A stretch of 64,000 nt of DNA from Lutjanus erythropterus (GCA_020091685.1 CM034599.1:22377945-22441944); one strand, 5' to 3'. Positions 24,573 through 40,136 are shown, counted from the first letter of the stretch. The notes: generated from the letters alone by a model not told the origin. Translations and numbers: made by a program.

Positions 24573-26869
24573 GAACACATGCATGTTTTATGCAATGACT
24601 GTTTTGTGACTAATTCTCCTTTACTCATGTTTCTGCATACTCACTGGTTGAAATTTTAAGTTCAAAAGATCTTAAAGGTTATTTAATCATCATGGGAGAA
24701 AAAAAGTCATTTCTTGACGTACATTATTTACATTTAGATAGTTTGGACTTAATTATAATCTCTTATTTTATGCACGGTGGCCTTCAACTTTATTCAAAAA
24801 ATGACGTCTTGATTCAAACAGATTCACAAAGGTGCAGCCTTGTTTGTTGCTATTCAAGAGCATCGTGACATGAGCACAGGGGATCGAGGGGTAGGGGGGT
24901 GTTAGTGAGTGCCACGGTATAATGGGTGGCCAACATTATTGCGAGATGTCTCATCAGGTCAATTGGTCTTAAGACCACAGTGGCCACAGTCCTCCTCAGT
25001 GATTACTAAGGTCAAGAACCCATTAAAAGCCTGTTCACAGTGTGGGAGGGCTCAACCAGAATGCCCCCTGGCACACAGCTGTTTTCTGCTTGACTGAAGT
25101 GTACAGTACATGCAAGGTTGTTTCAGCCAGTGCATCATTTCAAAGATGCACCCAAGTGGATTCAGAGTGTTGAAGTGTTTACGTGTAGAGACTTTGTAAA
25201 TATAACATTAATATTTAAACATAATGTATATAAATGATGTAAACCAGCATTGTGCACAAGAAAACTGTTATTGATGGTGATCTCTAAATTTTGCAGCATA
25301 ATTTATTTCCTCTTTACCTCCCCAGTTGTACTTGTTTGTCCATGGTAATTGCCAATTAACCGGTGCTTGATTAAGCACGTTATGCAGATATTCAAGTCCT
25401 GCAGCGGAGCTGTTATTTAGAAGCAGAGAGTTTATCTTGTTTGGCTGCTCTAGCGTTGGACAGTTTGAACAGCAAAATAATGCTGCAAAACAGGCACACA
25501 CACCTCCGTCCTCACCTACGCTTCAATCTTCATTGTCCCCTCTTTTGAAAGGATGGATGAAGAGAATTACATTTCCCACCTTCTGTGATAATGAAAATTA
25601 TTCACTATCTAAAGATGGGTACATAGCGTGAAATTGGAAATGTTGTACGTAGGAGTCTGGGACGCAGTACTCTCAGCGTGATTATGTTGATTTTGAGCGC
25701 TTTTAATATGCAAAATGCAGATGAACATTTTCCAGTTGAGGGCTTTGAAATGCTTTTACATCTCCACTCAGCCTGAAACATCTGGAAAAACAATAGAGGC
25801 AGAGAAAGGGGTAATAGAATAAAGGATGGCATTTTGGATTTGGTGCGCTATTTTATCATTTAGCGGCTGGAGCGTTATTAAGCTCTCCTAATCGTAGGGA
25901 TCTTGCAGCCAGCAGTTCACAGGAGATACAGACACTGATGTTTCCTGTCAGAAAAAAACCTCCTCACAGATTTCTAACAGACGGCCACAACACACTTTGA
26001 GAAAAATGAGAACTGCATTTGACTTTTACTGACTTGGATTTTGGCTTTCTGAGCAGCAGTTTTTACTTTCACCTTTACATCTGAGGAGAATAATAAGGAA
26101 GTTGACAAAAGCAATAAAAATGTATCGGCTCAACTCAAATACCAGCTATTTAGTTTACAAAACAGAATTCAGTTTGATAGTTGTTGACTTTGAGCGGAGA
26201 AAAACAAGTGCTACATCAGACATATAGTCCAAACCCCTGGAGGCTCAGTATAACTGCAGCTTAAGTGCTGCAATAGCTCGAGCTATTGACTATTAAAATG
26301 CAGTTACCAGCTCAAGTGCTCATGATAAGGCCTGATGGGAGCTTTAATGAAGGAGCTGCCTAAGTGCATGGTGCTTTTTTTCTTAGAACTTCACTCACTT
26401 TCCTGCTGCATCATAAACAGATTGACCTGGACATGATTGCCAGGTTCTCAGTTCTCAATTAGAGATGTCCTGTTAGGTATTTGTAGCCGAAGAAATCTCT
26501 TTCTGTACATTTTAAAGTCTGTAGTTTTTGGTTTCCCATGCATGTGACAGGGATGGAACTCCACTGGTTATTTCAGACAGCTTTTGTAACCTTGTGTTTT
26601 CAGCATTATGAGTAGCATTATAAGCATCATTATCTTTTGCTGTACTGTGCTGGATGTCCTTGAAAACATGGTTGCGCTTAGTGTGATCTTTTAGTCTATT
26701 TTGATGTGTGCCATCTGATGGAATGATAAGTAGGCCACAAACCACACATCACAAAATGCTGGGAAGTTGCTGTTTTCAATGTGCGCTGGTTTGAAAACGA
26801 AAATTGAAAAAAAAAAAAGAAAATAATCACATTTTTAGAATTTAGATTTCTTTTTGTAAATAAGTCCTC

Positions 26870-26975
26870 GAACCAATTAATCGATTATCAACATACAGTA
26901 GTTGTTGCAATAGTAGTTGCCAGTGTAATAAATACTGATTCATGGTCGATTAATCATTACAGCTGTAGCTTGAAT
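26870..26975. repeat. Fragment of the TCGATTAAT interspersed repeat
   Basis: CCAATTAATCGATTATCAAC and GGTCGATTAATCATTACAGC are the end words of the family seen also at 60773-61110; the middle is mostly gone. Confidence 0.5.
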
Positions 26976-29900
26976 TTGACTGTGAAAAATATAATAATAC
27001 TATAACCAAAACTTCAATTTGTTGTGGGTCAGAAACTGTTTCTCATCCAGCTTCAATGGTATATAATAATTTGATGTTTTCTCTAATTGAATACCAATTC
27101 AAATATATGCAGTTTTATTAATATTATATTAATATTAACTTATTTATTATTCAGTAATGGACTTGGAGTATGAAGCTTTGGAATCAACCACACAATATTC
27201 ATGTGGAATATCTTCTGGATTGTAATTATTAACCTTTCCTCCCTGCTACATATTTAGAATAAATATTTATGGTGTTTGTTCTTCTCTGGTTTAGATTTAA
27301 AGTTTGAATGATTTTATTTTAGTTTTTGGAGAAAAAAATGTGTGTAAAATGAGTGTAATCCTGTTCACCAGGTATGCACAGTAAACAGTTACGTTTTCCA
27401 GTTACTTTGAACACAGTGGCCATTGTCTTCCTGTCAGTCTCGTCTCTCCCTCTTGATTCTTGCCATTAGTTGTCTGGGTAACGAAGGCTCGTAGCGGTCC
27501 GTCACTATGTTATTAAATAGAGAGCCGTTTGTATCAGACAGCGGAGATTGTTAGAGAATTTGTGGGGGAGAGAAAGGAAGCCAGTTGGTAAGTGGGAACT
27601 CTTGGATTGTGAAGGGGGTCATTTTCTGTGGTGTTTCTGCCACTGACTGGAAAGTGAACACTTGCACAACAAGTGAGGAAATCGTATTCTGTCGTCATGG
27701 CAACACACAAAAAAATGCAAGCGACCCTTAAGCCTAGTAAGAGAAATACAGTGCTAGTCAAAGAATGCTTCCCATGATGCTTTTCTCATGGATTAGTGCC
27801 ACGGCAGCATATTTTGGAACACCAGTACCACAGAATCAGTCCTTCAGTCTTGTGTCTATGTTTCTAAATCCAGCGGTCCTCTGAAAGACAAAACTCAGAC
27901 TTTGAACACCTGTTGCCCCATTTCCCAGACAGAAAGACCATCCCTGTTGTATGGAAAGCAAATCATAGTGTGAAGCAGTTTCTTTGCTGTTCCATTCTTA
28001 TAAAAAAAAAACCTTAAAAGCCATATGTAAATAGCTTTAGTTATGTTGGTTGTGTGGGACTGACTGTGTCATTGTTTCTCCTCTTGTATGTTGTGATAGG
28101 AGTCATCTCTGCAGAGCTTTAACTTAAGAAGTCTTGTCTTATCTGGGTTCTGCACCACTGATACTGCCTCCTGTAGTGTACCCACATTATCTCTCACTTT
28201 TAGAGCCATTATATGAATGGTTATTCCATCGCCTAGCTACAGCTTCTCTAACGCCTATTTAATTAGCATATGGGTAGGCTACTGTATATCTGCCTCTGGC
28301 TAGGATTAATTTCAAAGAGATAGTTCAATAAGCCAGGAAAAAAAAAGTAAAATGGCTGTTTCGAGGGCGAAAAGGACCATCTGTAGGAACAAGTGCGAGG
28401 AGATTTCCTCATTATTGGCTCTAATGTGAAGCAGCAGAATGAAAAACTACAAAATTGTGTACAAGTATGTTTGAATCGTCACACTTAATGTAACTGGGTA
28501 TGTTTTGCGCATTTAAATTGTTAGGTCTTCAGTTACTGATGGATCTGCCCAGTTCATGTTTTCGTTTGCCATTTGGCAGATGTGTTTGGCCCCTTTTCCA
28601 TTCCAACAGAATTCCACCAGCCTCACATCCGCTCAGGCCAGTCAGACCTGTTTATTTAATCAAGGGCGGGTTCTATACGATGATTGACAGAGGAGCTACA
28701 CAGGTCCAGATTTTGAAATATTACATGTCGCACGTTTCACTGCCCTGATTTAATTGTAGGTCGTTCTGACTGTGATCAAACTATCATTACTACTTTGTCT
28801 TTTTCTCTCCTTCTCTTTTGAAACAATATCTAATTGCAATTTTTTTGACTGATATTGCAATTGTGATATGATTTGTGATATTAGAGTAATATTTTTTTTT
28901 ACATTATTATTGTCAGTTTCATTGAAAAGTGTATAAAAATTATTATGGTGTGATTTTTGTCATGACTATCAAACAGACCAATTTGTCACACGTTTCAAAA
29001 TGAATGGAGAGTTTCTAGACCAATTCACCTTTCTGAAAAGTGATGCTAGGCTAGTCTTTTATAATACATTATGTAACAGTGCTACAGTTCTCCTTAAACC
29101 ATATGTATAGACATCTGCTATTGTGTTTGATCAGTTTAACCATAATTGTCATGAAGAGAGATGTCTCATGGCAATATTTTCATATTTTATGTGTTTCTGC
29201 CAATGAAATGTGTCAAGATACACACTTTCAGGTGCCCCAGTGTCCCCATGGTGCCAAGATTATAGCAGGCAAATGGACACAATCTGAGTGGCGAGGAAAT
29301 TAAAAACCTGTGGGGCTTTAGTCAGACCAGCAAGGTTAATATCATCAAAGCGGTGTTAATTAAATGACTAAATTACCCACGGTCTTGTCGGCGACTTAGG
29401 CAGAGGATATTTCTCTCTTTGGATATTGTACTGGAAATATATTTGTTCCGTTTAAGCACCTTGCTGAATGTTCTGCTGGTCGAACGGCAGATGCTATGGC
29501 AACAGAATCCATAAAACTATCAATTTAGCAAAATAGTATTTTCTTAATCTGGGTTGCCTCCAGTATTAAGAGGCGAGTAATCAAGATAGATCCAGTTTTT
29601 GTCTGCCATAGTTGCAGGTCAACAGGTTTACAGAAGCCTAGCAACCAAACCTAGACAGACAAAACAAGTCTAACAGGCAGATGTTAAAGCTTGATTGGAT
29701 TGAATAAAATCACTTTAGTAAGCAGGATGGAATAGGTTATTAGCTTCGAGCCATTTAATAAATTTGTTCTTCGACACACTTACAGGTCATGATAACTGAG
29801 TTTTGCTGATGCAACAGCTTAGATCAAAGGGGGCTCAGATAACCACATGCAAAGCTGTGAATCAGAGGCAAGCAAATGCCAGTCAATTTAGGTCATCGAC

Positions 29901-31639
29901 AGTACTCTGTGAGCAGCAGAGCCCATACCTGCCTGCAAGTCTCTGCAGCAAGGTTATTTTATTAAGGTTTTCTAAATAACAAGGTTGTATGCATTTGTGA
30001 GAACATTTGATCACATGCAGACACACACACACACTTGTATGCTTGGCTGCTGTCACTGCAGTGCAACACAGGCACTATAGCTCCATCATTTGATTTCCTC
30101 ACTAGCATTCATTCAAAAATAAATGACCTATTACAGTTCCAGTCACTTGATGCCTTTGTTTTCTGTTGCCAGAAACATGCAACTGAATCAATTCATTTTT
30201 ATGGTAAAGGGTGTCTCCAGTAGAAATTTCATGCCCCCCCCCCCCCCAGCAAAACAAGATCATTTTGTAGTTTGACTCTCTTATTGATCATAACCAGACT
30301 AGTAATTCAATGCAGATGTTTAATTTGAAAAAACAGTCCCCTATTCAATTAACTGCAGCCTTGCAGGTTGGAGTACATAAGCAGATGTGTGGCTCACACA
30401 GCTGTAAATCCAGACTACTGTCGAGTCAGACAATGTTATCCCTTGAGGGGATAACTCTGCACACACCACCCAGCCCTCTGACTGTCAGAAAGTGCATTAA
30501 CATTGATCATATGAAAAAGGACACGGTCTCCTTTTGTAGTAACAGTGTGTTGGATGAAAAGGAAGGAGAAAAGGGAGGCAAGATTGTGTTTGAAGGTTAA
30601 AAGTCAGAATAGATACCATTTTAATAACATTTTTTGAGTTTTATTAAAGGATGTTTTGCTGTTATAGTAGTCCATTTTCAATTGGTGTTCTATCAAGATA
30701 TAATCAAGTAAAATATATGAAATTAAATGCAGCCTCTCCCATATCCTCAGTCTATGCTTTCTCCTACTTCCTCTACACCACCTCCCCTCTCCCAGCCCTC
30801 CTTCCGCTCCCTGTTGATATCTTCTCCACCCAGCTGGCCTCCCCGAAGGCAAACAGTATCCTTATGATGCACCACACTTGGCATACATATCCTCTGGTTA
30901 TCGAGCAGAGAGCAAAGCAGGCTCTTCACATGATTGATGAGCAAATGGGATTTTAATTCAGTTACTCAGCCGTCACCCTGTGGCCATATCTGCATGTCAG
31001 CCTTCCTTATTTGGAAATGTTCCTTATTGGGAACAATGAGGGACTAGGAGCCAATTTTTCACCCAGCTGGCAGTTCTGTTGCTGTGATGTGATGAGATGA
31101 TCTGTCAGATTGTTTATTTTGTTTAAAAGTACTTTTCTTCTCCGACTCTCTATTTGAAAGTAAACTCAATGTGATTTTATTCCAATTTTTAAGGAAAACA
31201 TCGATTTATTTTGTTTAATGTTCAGTGTTCAATGTTTGTTTAATGTATTGTGCACTTTGTGTCTGCATGGGAACTCCAAGTCCCTAGTTTAACCATCTTA
31301 TCTAAGCAAGTCTTTTAAAAGATGAAGACAAATGAACACTGGTTATTGTATTAAAGGGATGCCTCCTATTTGAAGTTTTACTTCACTCCAGATGCTTTGC
31401 TGCTTGCTCTCTGCGCTTCTCACATTTCTTTACAATCGACATTCTGTTTTTCTGCCTAAATAACACACAGCGGTCAATGGATGTTTGGGGATTGTTGATC
31501 TATAAAAGAAACTATGGACTAGTATGATTATACTTTTAAAACTTTATATTTTAATTTTAGTACATTGTTGTTATCCTCACCAGGCATAAATCTGGAAGGG
31601 ATCATGTGATTGCTTGAATGCATGCATGGAGAATGAACT

Positions 31640-32085
31640 GATGAAATTTGGTGGTTGAAGGTCGAGGTCACTGTAACCTCACGTCCATCCCATTCTCTTG
31701 AATGGGATATCTTAACAACGCTTGAAAGGCGTTTTGTCAAATTTGGTACAAACATCCACGTGGACCCAAGGATGTATTGATTAAAGTTTGGTGGTAATAT
31801 GTCAACAGTCATTGTGACCTCATGTTTGTCCTGTTCCTATCAAGGCAATATCTCAGCAACGCATAAAGGGAATGTCTTCAGACTTAACACGAATGACTGC
31901 GTGGACTCAGGGTTGAACTGATTTGATTTTGGTGGTTAAAGTTCAGAGGTCACTGTAATCCAACTCTCGTGAGCGCGATAACTCAGGAATGCTGGAAAGA
32001 ATTTCTGCAAATTCAAGGATGGACTGATTAGATTTTGGTGGTCACTGTGACCTCGCAAAACATGTTTTTGGATTTGACTCAAGAA
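31640..32085 (+). repeat. Tandem array of ~140-bp degenerate units
   Basis: The block (A/T)TTTGGTGGT...GTCACTGT(A/G)A(C/T)C recurs at about 31646, 31787, 31929 and 32034. Between recurrences are degenerate versions of TCTCTTGAATGGGATATCTT, AACGC and GTGGACTCAAGGATG. The spacing of about 140 nt over three steps (the last shortened by a deletion) indicates a tandem repeat. Confidence 0.75.
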
Positions 32086-34146
32086 TTTATCCCCTAAATA
32101 TGACAAAATATAACACACAGATGTCTAACAGGATACTAACAGTGCTAGAAAGTAACGACCTACATGTAATTAAATTACAAAATTAATGTAAATACAGTTT
32201 CTGAGAAAAATTGTATTAAATCACAGTTAATAATCAAAGTATTGATGTTTACAAAAGGGTTATATCTAAATATTATTTTCAGTTAGAGAGTTAGAGAGAG
32301 TTAAGTTAGAGATCTGCACTCTAGTACATGCAGTCTTCTAGTTGTTAGCTGCTAAAGATCTGTGGTAGCAACACAAACATTTAGCAGATACCACTTACTG
32401 AGACCTGGCAGTGCATTTACATTTCTACCCAGCTATTTTCTTTGAACATATATGTATGGCTGTGAATTCCATTTATAGAGAAGGCCCAATCAAAGCACCG
32501 TGTTTGCTCCTATAATGGTCTTAAATAATCTGAGTGCTGAAATCCTGTTGCTGCTGCATCTTTGTGCAATATTTACTTCCTTTGACCATTAAATACACGC
32601 TCAGAATACCACTTCTCAAATTGTACCAAGATCCATGAGTTTTGAGGTTTGGTTCACACAGTTACAAAAAGCATATTTTTTTCACTCACCTCCACTGGTA
32701 TCTGTTCATGCAGATAACTTCGGTTTCATTTGCTCAGGTCTTCAGATATCTGTCCATGACATTTCTGCCAGCGCCCCAGTACAAAGGCAGTGAATGTAAT
32801 TTAGTTAGTGGTGCTCATAGCATAGAAAATTTACATTAAAAGCATTCAGCAGCAACATGTCTTTCCAGAAACGGCCTCACTGCTTCTCTGTGTAATCCGT
32901 AGAACTCGCTGCCAACAACATTCATTGGAGCTACTTTCTATCAAACTACTCTCGACCAGAGAAATCATCCCTTTTAAAAGTTTTGCAGTGCAGTGGATTA
33001 TTATAATGGATATGGAATGTTCACCCTTTCCTCACCTCTGAATATGTGATTTAAACTTGTTAAGCTGGACGTGTTTATAACCTGTGTGCTCCATTTTGCA
33101 TTTCACCCAATATTTCTGTGCCTAGTTATGTCACTGCCTCCCCTTATCAATTAAGATGAAAAGTAAAATGTTACTGTCACCCATACAGCAAGAAAAAATG
33201 TTTCAAGTTACTCTGGGAGTCATTGGTGGATTTTAACATATTTTAATTGGCAAACCTTTGTGGTTTTGTCACTGTAACCTTGCCACATTTTTCTAATACT
33301 GAAGAGCAATCCTAGTCTCCTCCCATTCTCTCAGTGTGTGAAGTTTTTCAGGGTCTTGCTAGTCCAAAAAATTAATAAAAAATTGGGCTTTACCAAACAC
33401 AGAGCATTAGAAGATATCATTGTGTTGAAGAGACAGAGCTACAGAGCAGCTTTGTAAACTTTTATGTATTTTTTATGGAGGAGTAGTTGTTTTTGGGAAG
33501 GCTATCTCTTGTTCTTTATTTACAGCAGAAGAGAAAAACATATTGCAGTAATTTACTCACAGCCTCTTAAACTGATGCTTTTGTTTACTGTTATTTTGTA
33601 TGATTTTGTTGAGTTTGTTGTACACTGTACTTTCTGGTCATTTTTAAGGTCACGGTGAATGTCGGTTTTGAATTGGATTGTGTTATATGGTATTAACACA
33701 AAAAATGACACATCCAAGCAGGTTTTTAATCCTAGGTGATTGACCTTTTTCCCCACTGTCATTAGACAAGTTTGTCTGATGTGCGTGGGTCAGGAAAGCT
33801 GACACTAAACTCATGTTTGTGCAGGAGACCAGACAGAAAAAACTGTTTTAAAAGTTTCTCTGTGTTTATCTTGCTGTATTTTTATAGCTTCTAGCTAGCT
33901 TAACTGAATCTTTGTGGTTTTTCTCCTGTTTTGCAGTTTGTGTGTTCAGGTATCTGCCTACTGTTTCATGTTTGCTTTCAGATAGATAGGAGTTGTGTTA
34001 AGGTAATGCTGACGAAAGCCTGCTTTGATAGTAAATTAACAAGGCTTTCATTGAGAACAATTTATAAGAAATTAAATTCTTCAGGCCCTCAACTCAAAAC
34101 AAACTGGTCATCAGTTAAATACATGACTTCAAACAGGTGCTAGCTC

Positions 34147-34457
34147 CACTGTGCTTGGCTGATGCACTGAAACTGAGTCAAGACGAGCAGCACCTGTGTA
34201 TGGAAAAGAAGCAAAACAGTTGCAGAACTTGCTGATGGAGTTGACCTGCAGCTGACAAGGGGCAAAAATTGGTGTGTCCACCCAGATGTCATGTTTACAT
34301 CACTGCCCATCAGAGTTGGAGCTGTTAAATACCTGTGACCACTGCAGAGTCATTGCACCTTGGACTGAATGCCAATTGTACCCTTTCCCACTGAAAACAA
34401 AAGGCAGATGTTAGTGGGTGTTAGTGGGTGTTTTCTTGACCAGTGTGAAAGGGGCTT
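34147..34457. repeat. Interspersed repeat, copy 1 of a pair
   Basis: Shares with 45272-45536 the ordered blocks AAGAAGCAAAACAGTTGCAG, CAGAGTTGGAGCTGTTAAAT, CTGAATGCCAATTGTACCCT and CCAGTGTGAAAGGGGCTTTA. It is non-coding. Confidence 0.7.
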
Positions 34458-34630
34458 TATATTGTAAGCAGTGGTTAAGTGGTAAATACAGAGGTGGGTA
34501 GACTGTGAGGAAACTGTGATTTTCCCACCTTGTTTCCTCTTATTGATTGATGGAGTTGATGTGAAAATAGGTGTGTCAGTTCTCAGCCTCATTTCAAAGA
34601 GGTCGATAAACCTTTAAATAAATAGGATAA

Positions 34631-35591
<961 letters not shown>

Positions 35592-35672
35592 GGGGGAAAA
35601 CACAAGATATTGGACAAATGCAGCCTGCCTTTGACAGGGAAGCAGTGTGTTGATCGGATCATCACAGAAAAG
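35592..35672 (+). CDS. OXCT1: OXCT1 exon W8
   Basis: The 27-codon phase-0 exon encodes [20 protein letters not shown] followed by DRIITEK. It aligns without gaps to human [20 protein letters not shown]. The acceptor is TTTCTTTCAG and the donor AAG|GTGTGT. The downstream intron is about 11.9 kb. Confidence 0.96.
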
Positions 35673-36057
35673 GTGTGTTTTTATCTGTTAGAAGTTGATG
35701 GATGGGCGCATGCATGAATGGATGGATAAGCCATTAGTCATAAACGTAGGCTGATTACTCATAGGTGCTACATAGACGGTGCCAGTGAGTAAGCTATGGC
35801 TCTCAGCCTGTAAAAAAAATGGATTTGGAGGACAGGAGAGAATTTTGTGCAAGTAGTTTATTTAGCATTATTTTAACAGAAACACTTTTTGGGATGTATT
35901 GTGTATACAACTGGATACCTGTTGCTCTGAAGTTTAACAGTAGTGTTATTAGGGAAATTACATGCCTGAGGCTTGAAATACACACACACACACGTGCAAA
36001 CACAAACAGACATACATCAGAGAGATGTTAGAGCGAGGGGCTGCCACATACATATAG

Positions 36058-36175
36058 TAAGATGCCCTGAGCAGTGTGGGGTTTTGTGCCTTGCTCAAGG
36101 GCACCTTGGCAGCGCCCAGGAGGTGAATTGGCACACCTCCAGCTAACTGTAGCTAACTAAGCTGCCGCCGGCCCA
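36058..36175 (+). repeat. Interspersed repeat with CTCAAGGGCACCTTGGCAG
   Basis: TGCCTTGCTCAAGGGCACCT and GCGCCCAGGAGGTGAATTGG are words of a common teleost repeat. No coding capacity. Confidence 0.5.
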
Positions 36176-39100
36176 ATATACATGCGTACAAATACACCCT
36201 GTTGTACTCAAAGCCAGAGACTGGGGTTCGGATTGATAGTCAGATGTTATTCTATTAACACTGCAGTCAGATTGGCCAGCATCATTAGCATGGAGAGGTA
36301 TGCCACATATATTAGTAGGACTGTAGTCAATCAAAGAAAATCTTGGTCGACTGAAATTCTATCTCTTCAATCAATCAATTTGTGGACCTGACCTCGTTAA
36401 CACAGCAGTCTGGCAGAGTTAAATAACCACACGTTGTTATCAAAAATAAACTTTTTATCCACTCAGTTTTTCTGTCCTCTAAGGCTGGTGGCTGAGGTAG
36501 AGATATGTGCTGGTACTATGACATGGTGTCCATTAGTTTGGAGCCAGTAAATGTTCAGTAAACAGCCTGTCACTCAAAAATAAAATACATCAGGTCTACA
36601 TATGTCCCTGTCAATAATGGATTAAGAAGCCTTTCTCCTTATTAAGGTAACACCAGTGACTGTCTGACTAGTGAGAATTTGGCCGAAAAAGAGCTCATCA
36701 ACCAACCAGCCATAAGATGTCAGCCCTGGATATTAGCATGGATAGCGACAGCAGTCATTCTAATTTAAGTTATGAAGTAGAGGTTTCATCTCCATCGAGA
36801 AAAACAAGGATCCCAGTGAGATGGGAGTCTGCTGACAGCGAGAAGCACCCCACCTGGAGGAGGTGGCTCTCCATCTCCCCCTCGCTGGTGAGGTGAACAA
36901 GACGATGGTGGCACCTGGTTTCCACCCTTCCCCAGATTCCACCGCATGTTCCTCAATAGAGCCACCCCAGCCCACCACAGAGCAGCATTTGCTGCCAAGA
37001 TAGATGCTCGGCAGCTAACAAGCTACATCCCCAGACAATTAGCTCAGGCTGTATCCCTGCCGGGATGCTCTGCAGCAACCCTGTCCTGGCCCACAGTTGC
37101 CAGATGGTGTCATCACCTAAGCGTGGTGCACACTCAAGTCGAATTAAAGTCTATTCATATAATTTTAGCCCAAAAGCACAAAACACAGTTTGCCTCAGTG
37201 CGCTTTACTCTGGCTCATGTCATGTCACTACTCCACCAGATAGGGAGTGGCTAAAGGGTCAAGGGCGACAAAGTGGTGTATTGGTGCACGTGAGCAAGAT
37301 TTGAGAATGACACATTAGTTGCAGCTTCTGCTATAGTCTCACGTTATAGTTCTGTGTTAGCGTTTTAGCTCAAAATCAAGTTATTTTTCAATTAAGTATT
37401 CATATTCAGCGAACAGTGTGGTTAAGTAATGTAGTTCAACATTGTCAGGAAATGACATTGTTGATTAACTACAATGGAAAAATAGGTAGTGTCACATAAA
37501 TTTTACTAGAGTGGGGCTTGTAATCTTAAAGGCATAAACGGTTGAGCTTATACGTGCAGTAGGCTGCAGTACAGGAGGATCATGCAGTAATTTTGAGTGT
37601 ATCTTATCAATTATTGTAATACCATGATTAATAATTAAATGTATTCTTATTAAGCTGATCTTCAGTCAAGTCATATCTAGCCAGTCATTTACGGATTGAT
37701 CTAACACATACAAAGTAGTTAGTAAGCCTTTGCCTTGTGGCTAAAATGTCAGTCAGTATTCCCTCCTTCCTTACTTCCAGTTTAGACCATCTACAAATAG
37801 CTTAATGCTTTCATTTCTTTACTATTAATTTAAAAATTGTGGTGTAGTGTTTTTAGTTGAGGGTTAGTGGTTCCCCTCGCATAGTATTATAATTTCCCAC
37901 CTTCCAGTCAGGAGTGATTGACAGAAACCAAAATTGAATAACTTAACTTTGGTAGTTGGTGGATTTGCATTCCTTTTTTTTCCCCCCTCCAAACAATCTG
38001 TTTTCTGAATAGGTCAACAGTAAGTGAAGCACGCACAGATAATATCACAACAACACACAAGTCACACACATTGTGTCTTTATCTCTCAATTACATCTCCC
38101 TCACACCCGCACACAAATACAAAAACAATTACACTGCAAGTGATAGATGGGTATGTTGCAGCAGAGTGGCATCGGTAGATGGAAATTACATTTATTCAAT
38201 TAACACTAATTCAATCAGTTTATTTCTGTAAGGCTTATTGATTTTGTTTGTTTTTTTTATTTTATTTTTTCATGGTTAGGGTTTGGTTTCCTTTTATTAT
38301 GCGTTTTGTTGATACTCCCATCTCTGCCTCAAGGCCATGCTTGTAATGTTGTTTATGCTTGTGCAATGATTTTAGTCTTCTATCCCAAGCACTTTGTGTT
38401 GCATTTTATGCATGAATTGTTTGAATTATTAAGTTTATTTTGGGCTTGGTTATCTTGCAAACCCCTGAATCAGCAGGCAGGTTTTGGGAGGCCAGAGGGA
38501 CCTCATCTTCTGAGTTTGGACTGATTTTTGGACTGTGTAAATAAAACTGGCGTGACTTGATTTGAGTGTGGATGAAGTAGGGCTGGACCATAAAATTTAT
38601 ATCATTGTATAATCTGGAGCCAGACAGTGAGTGTGTATATCACAGTATATCTGTTTTCCTTAAAATTTAAATAGAAAAGCTTCTGAAGGGGTAAAGCATT
38701 AGTATGACAATTGCATGGCAACTATTACTGTACCCTTAACTGGTGGCCAGTATTTTAAGAACATTTAATGTGCTGGAATAATAGAAAGAAATACAAAATT
38801 TGTCAAGCATTACCACCCCTTGTAACCACCAACCAGAGCATTTCCATCAAAAATACATTAGTTCAGAACTCGAAAATGTGTCTCATGTGTGTGTATGATG
38901 TGGACTTGTTTGCTAGACAGCACCAAGGTTCCAAGGATCTTGAGTAGAACCACTTAAAGAACCAGAGCTAATTTTGTAGAATAGGGCCTAAAGAGACAAT
39001 TTGGGAACTGTGCCTATGAACTTGCAGGTTGGGTGGGGATACTTCACATTTTGAGGAAGTTGGACCCTGGTTTGTGTCCTTGGTGAAATCTGACTTCTCA

Positions 39101-39242
39101 GTCTCCCCCAAAAAGCTTACGGAGCTCAGCCAAATCTCCAGCGTCTTCATTTGTGCGTGAAGAGCTGTTTTTGCTCTGTTTTTGAATTTCATCAGCTCCC
39201 TAGTTTAGTTTGAGTTGAGTAACATGAATATTATTTTATCCA

Positions 39243-39400
39243 GAGATGGCAAAAGTGCACACACTCTTTGTTCAAGTGGTAGTACAGAGTGTAAAAAAAA
39301 GTAGAATTACTGATTCAACTAATTTATTGAAGTAAAAGGGAAAAAGTACATGCTCTGAAATGTACTTAAAGTAAGTAAAAAGTAGTTCTCTAAAGGACAT
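39243..39400. repeat. AAGTAC-rich interspersed repeat fragment
   Basis: GGCAAAAGTGCACACACTCT, GAAGTAAAAGGGAAAAAGTA and AGTAAGTAAAAAGTAGTTCT belong to the same type of repeat as 50163-50650. A further piece lies near 39745-39795. Confidence 0.55.
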
Positions 39401-40081
39401 TTCTACTGGCTGTTTCCTTGCAAAGCTAACTGAACCTCACATATTAATAAACTTAAACAATACTAACTTCAAATATATTTTTTTTAAAATTCAGCAAATC
39501 AGTTTTCAAAGTGTGTAACAGAACTCAAAACATTATGATCAACATGAGAACACACTCTAATTGATCCTTTTTTTCCCCACTATCAGTCAAACTCACTGTT
39601 AACTTTATTTAATGTGTGTTTTGTATCTGTTTTGACAAATGAATTCCACTAAAAATATGAGGGTAGGGAGGTTAAAAGAGAGTCTGTAACATAACTCATT
39701 TAAGAGCATGACTAATCAATAATTGCTCTCAAATGCATTACAACTTAAGTCCAAGTTAAGTACAGATACCTGAAAAATCTTACTTCACACATCTAATTTT
39801 ATCATTTACATCCCTCTGTGAGTGATCAGCACGAAGTAAAGCCAGAGGCTAGAGGGCAGTTAGAGAGAATGGAGGGAAGAGTAAGTATAAATACTGATTG
39901 GAGAAAAAAAAAAAAAGTTGTGGGCGAGTTAAGAAAGAAAAAAGTCTAGTGGAGCTGGTTGCTGATGTAGTTCTTGTGTACTCATGTACTCTGGTCAATT
40001 CCCTGTAACCCTCTGGTGGTTTCTGCCTTTAGAACTCACTCACTGAAAACATGACCTGTCAGGGGCAAAGTCAGAGTCCGT

Positions 40082-40136
40082 GGTTTTATTTTATTTTATT
40101 TTTTCCTTTTCTTTTTTTTCTTTTTTTTTTTTTTTG
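40082..40136 (+). repeat. T-rich low-complexity tract
   Basis: TTTTATTTTATTTTATTTTT followed by mixed T/C runs. The following 300 bases to about 40430 remain strongly pyrimidine-rich. Confidence 0.85.

Noticed and set aside
30604..30956. Overlapping open frames on both strands
   Set aside because: Short, without domains, and in pyrimidine-rich intronic DNA. No exon signals support them.
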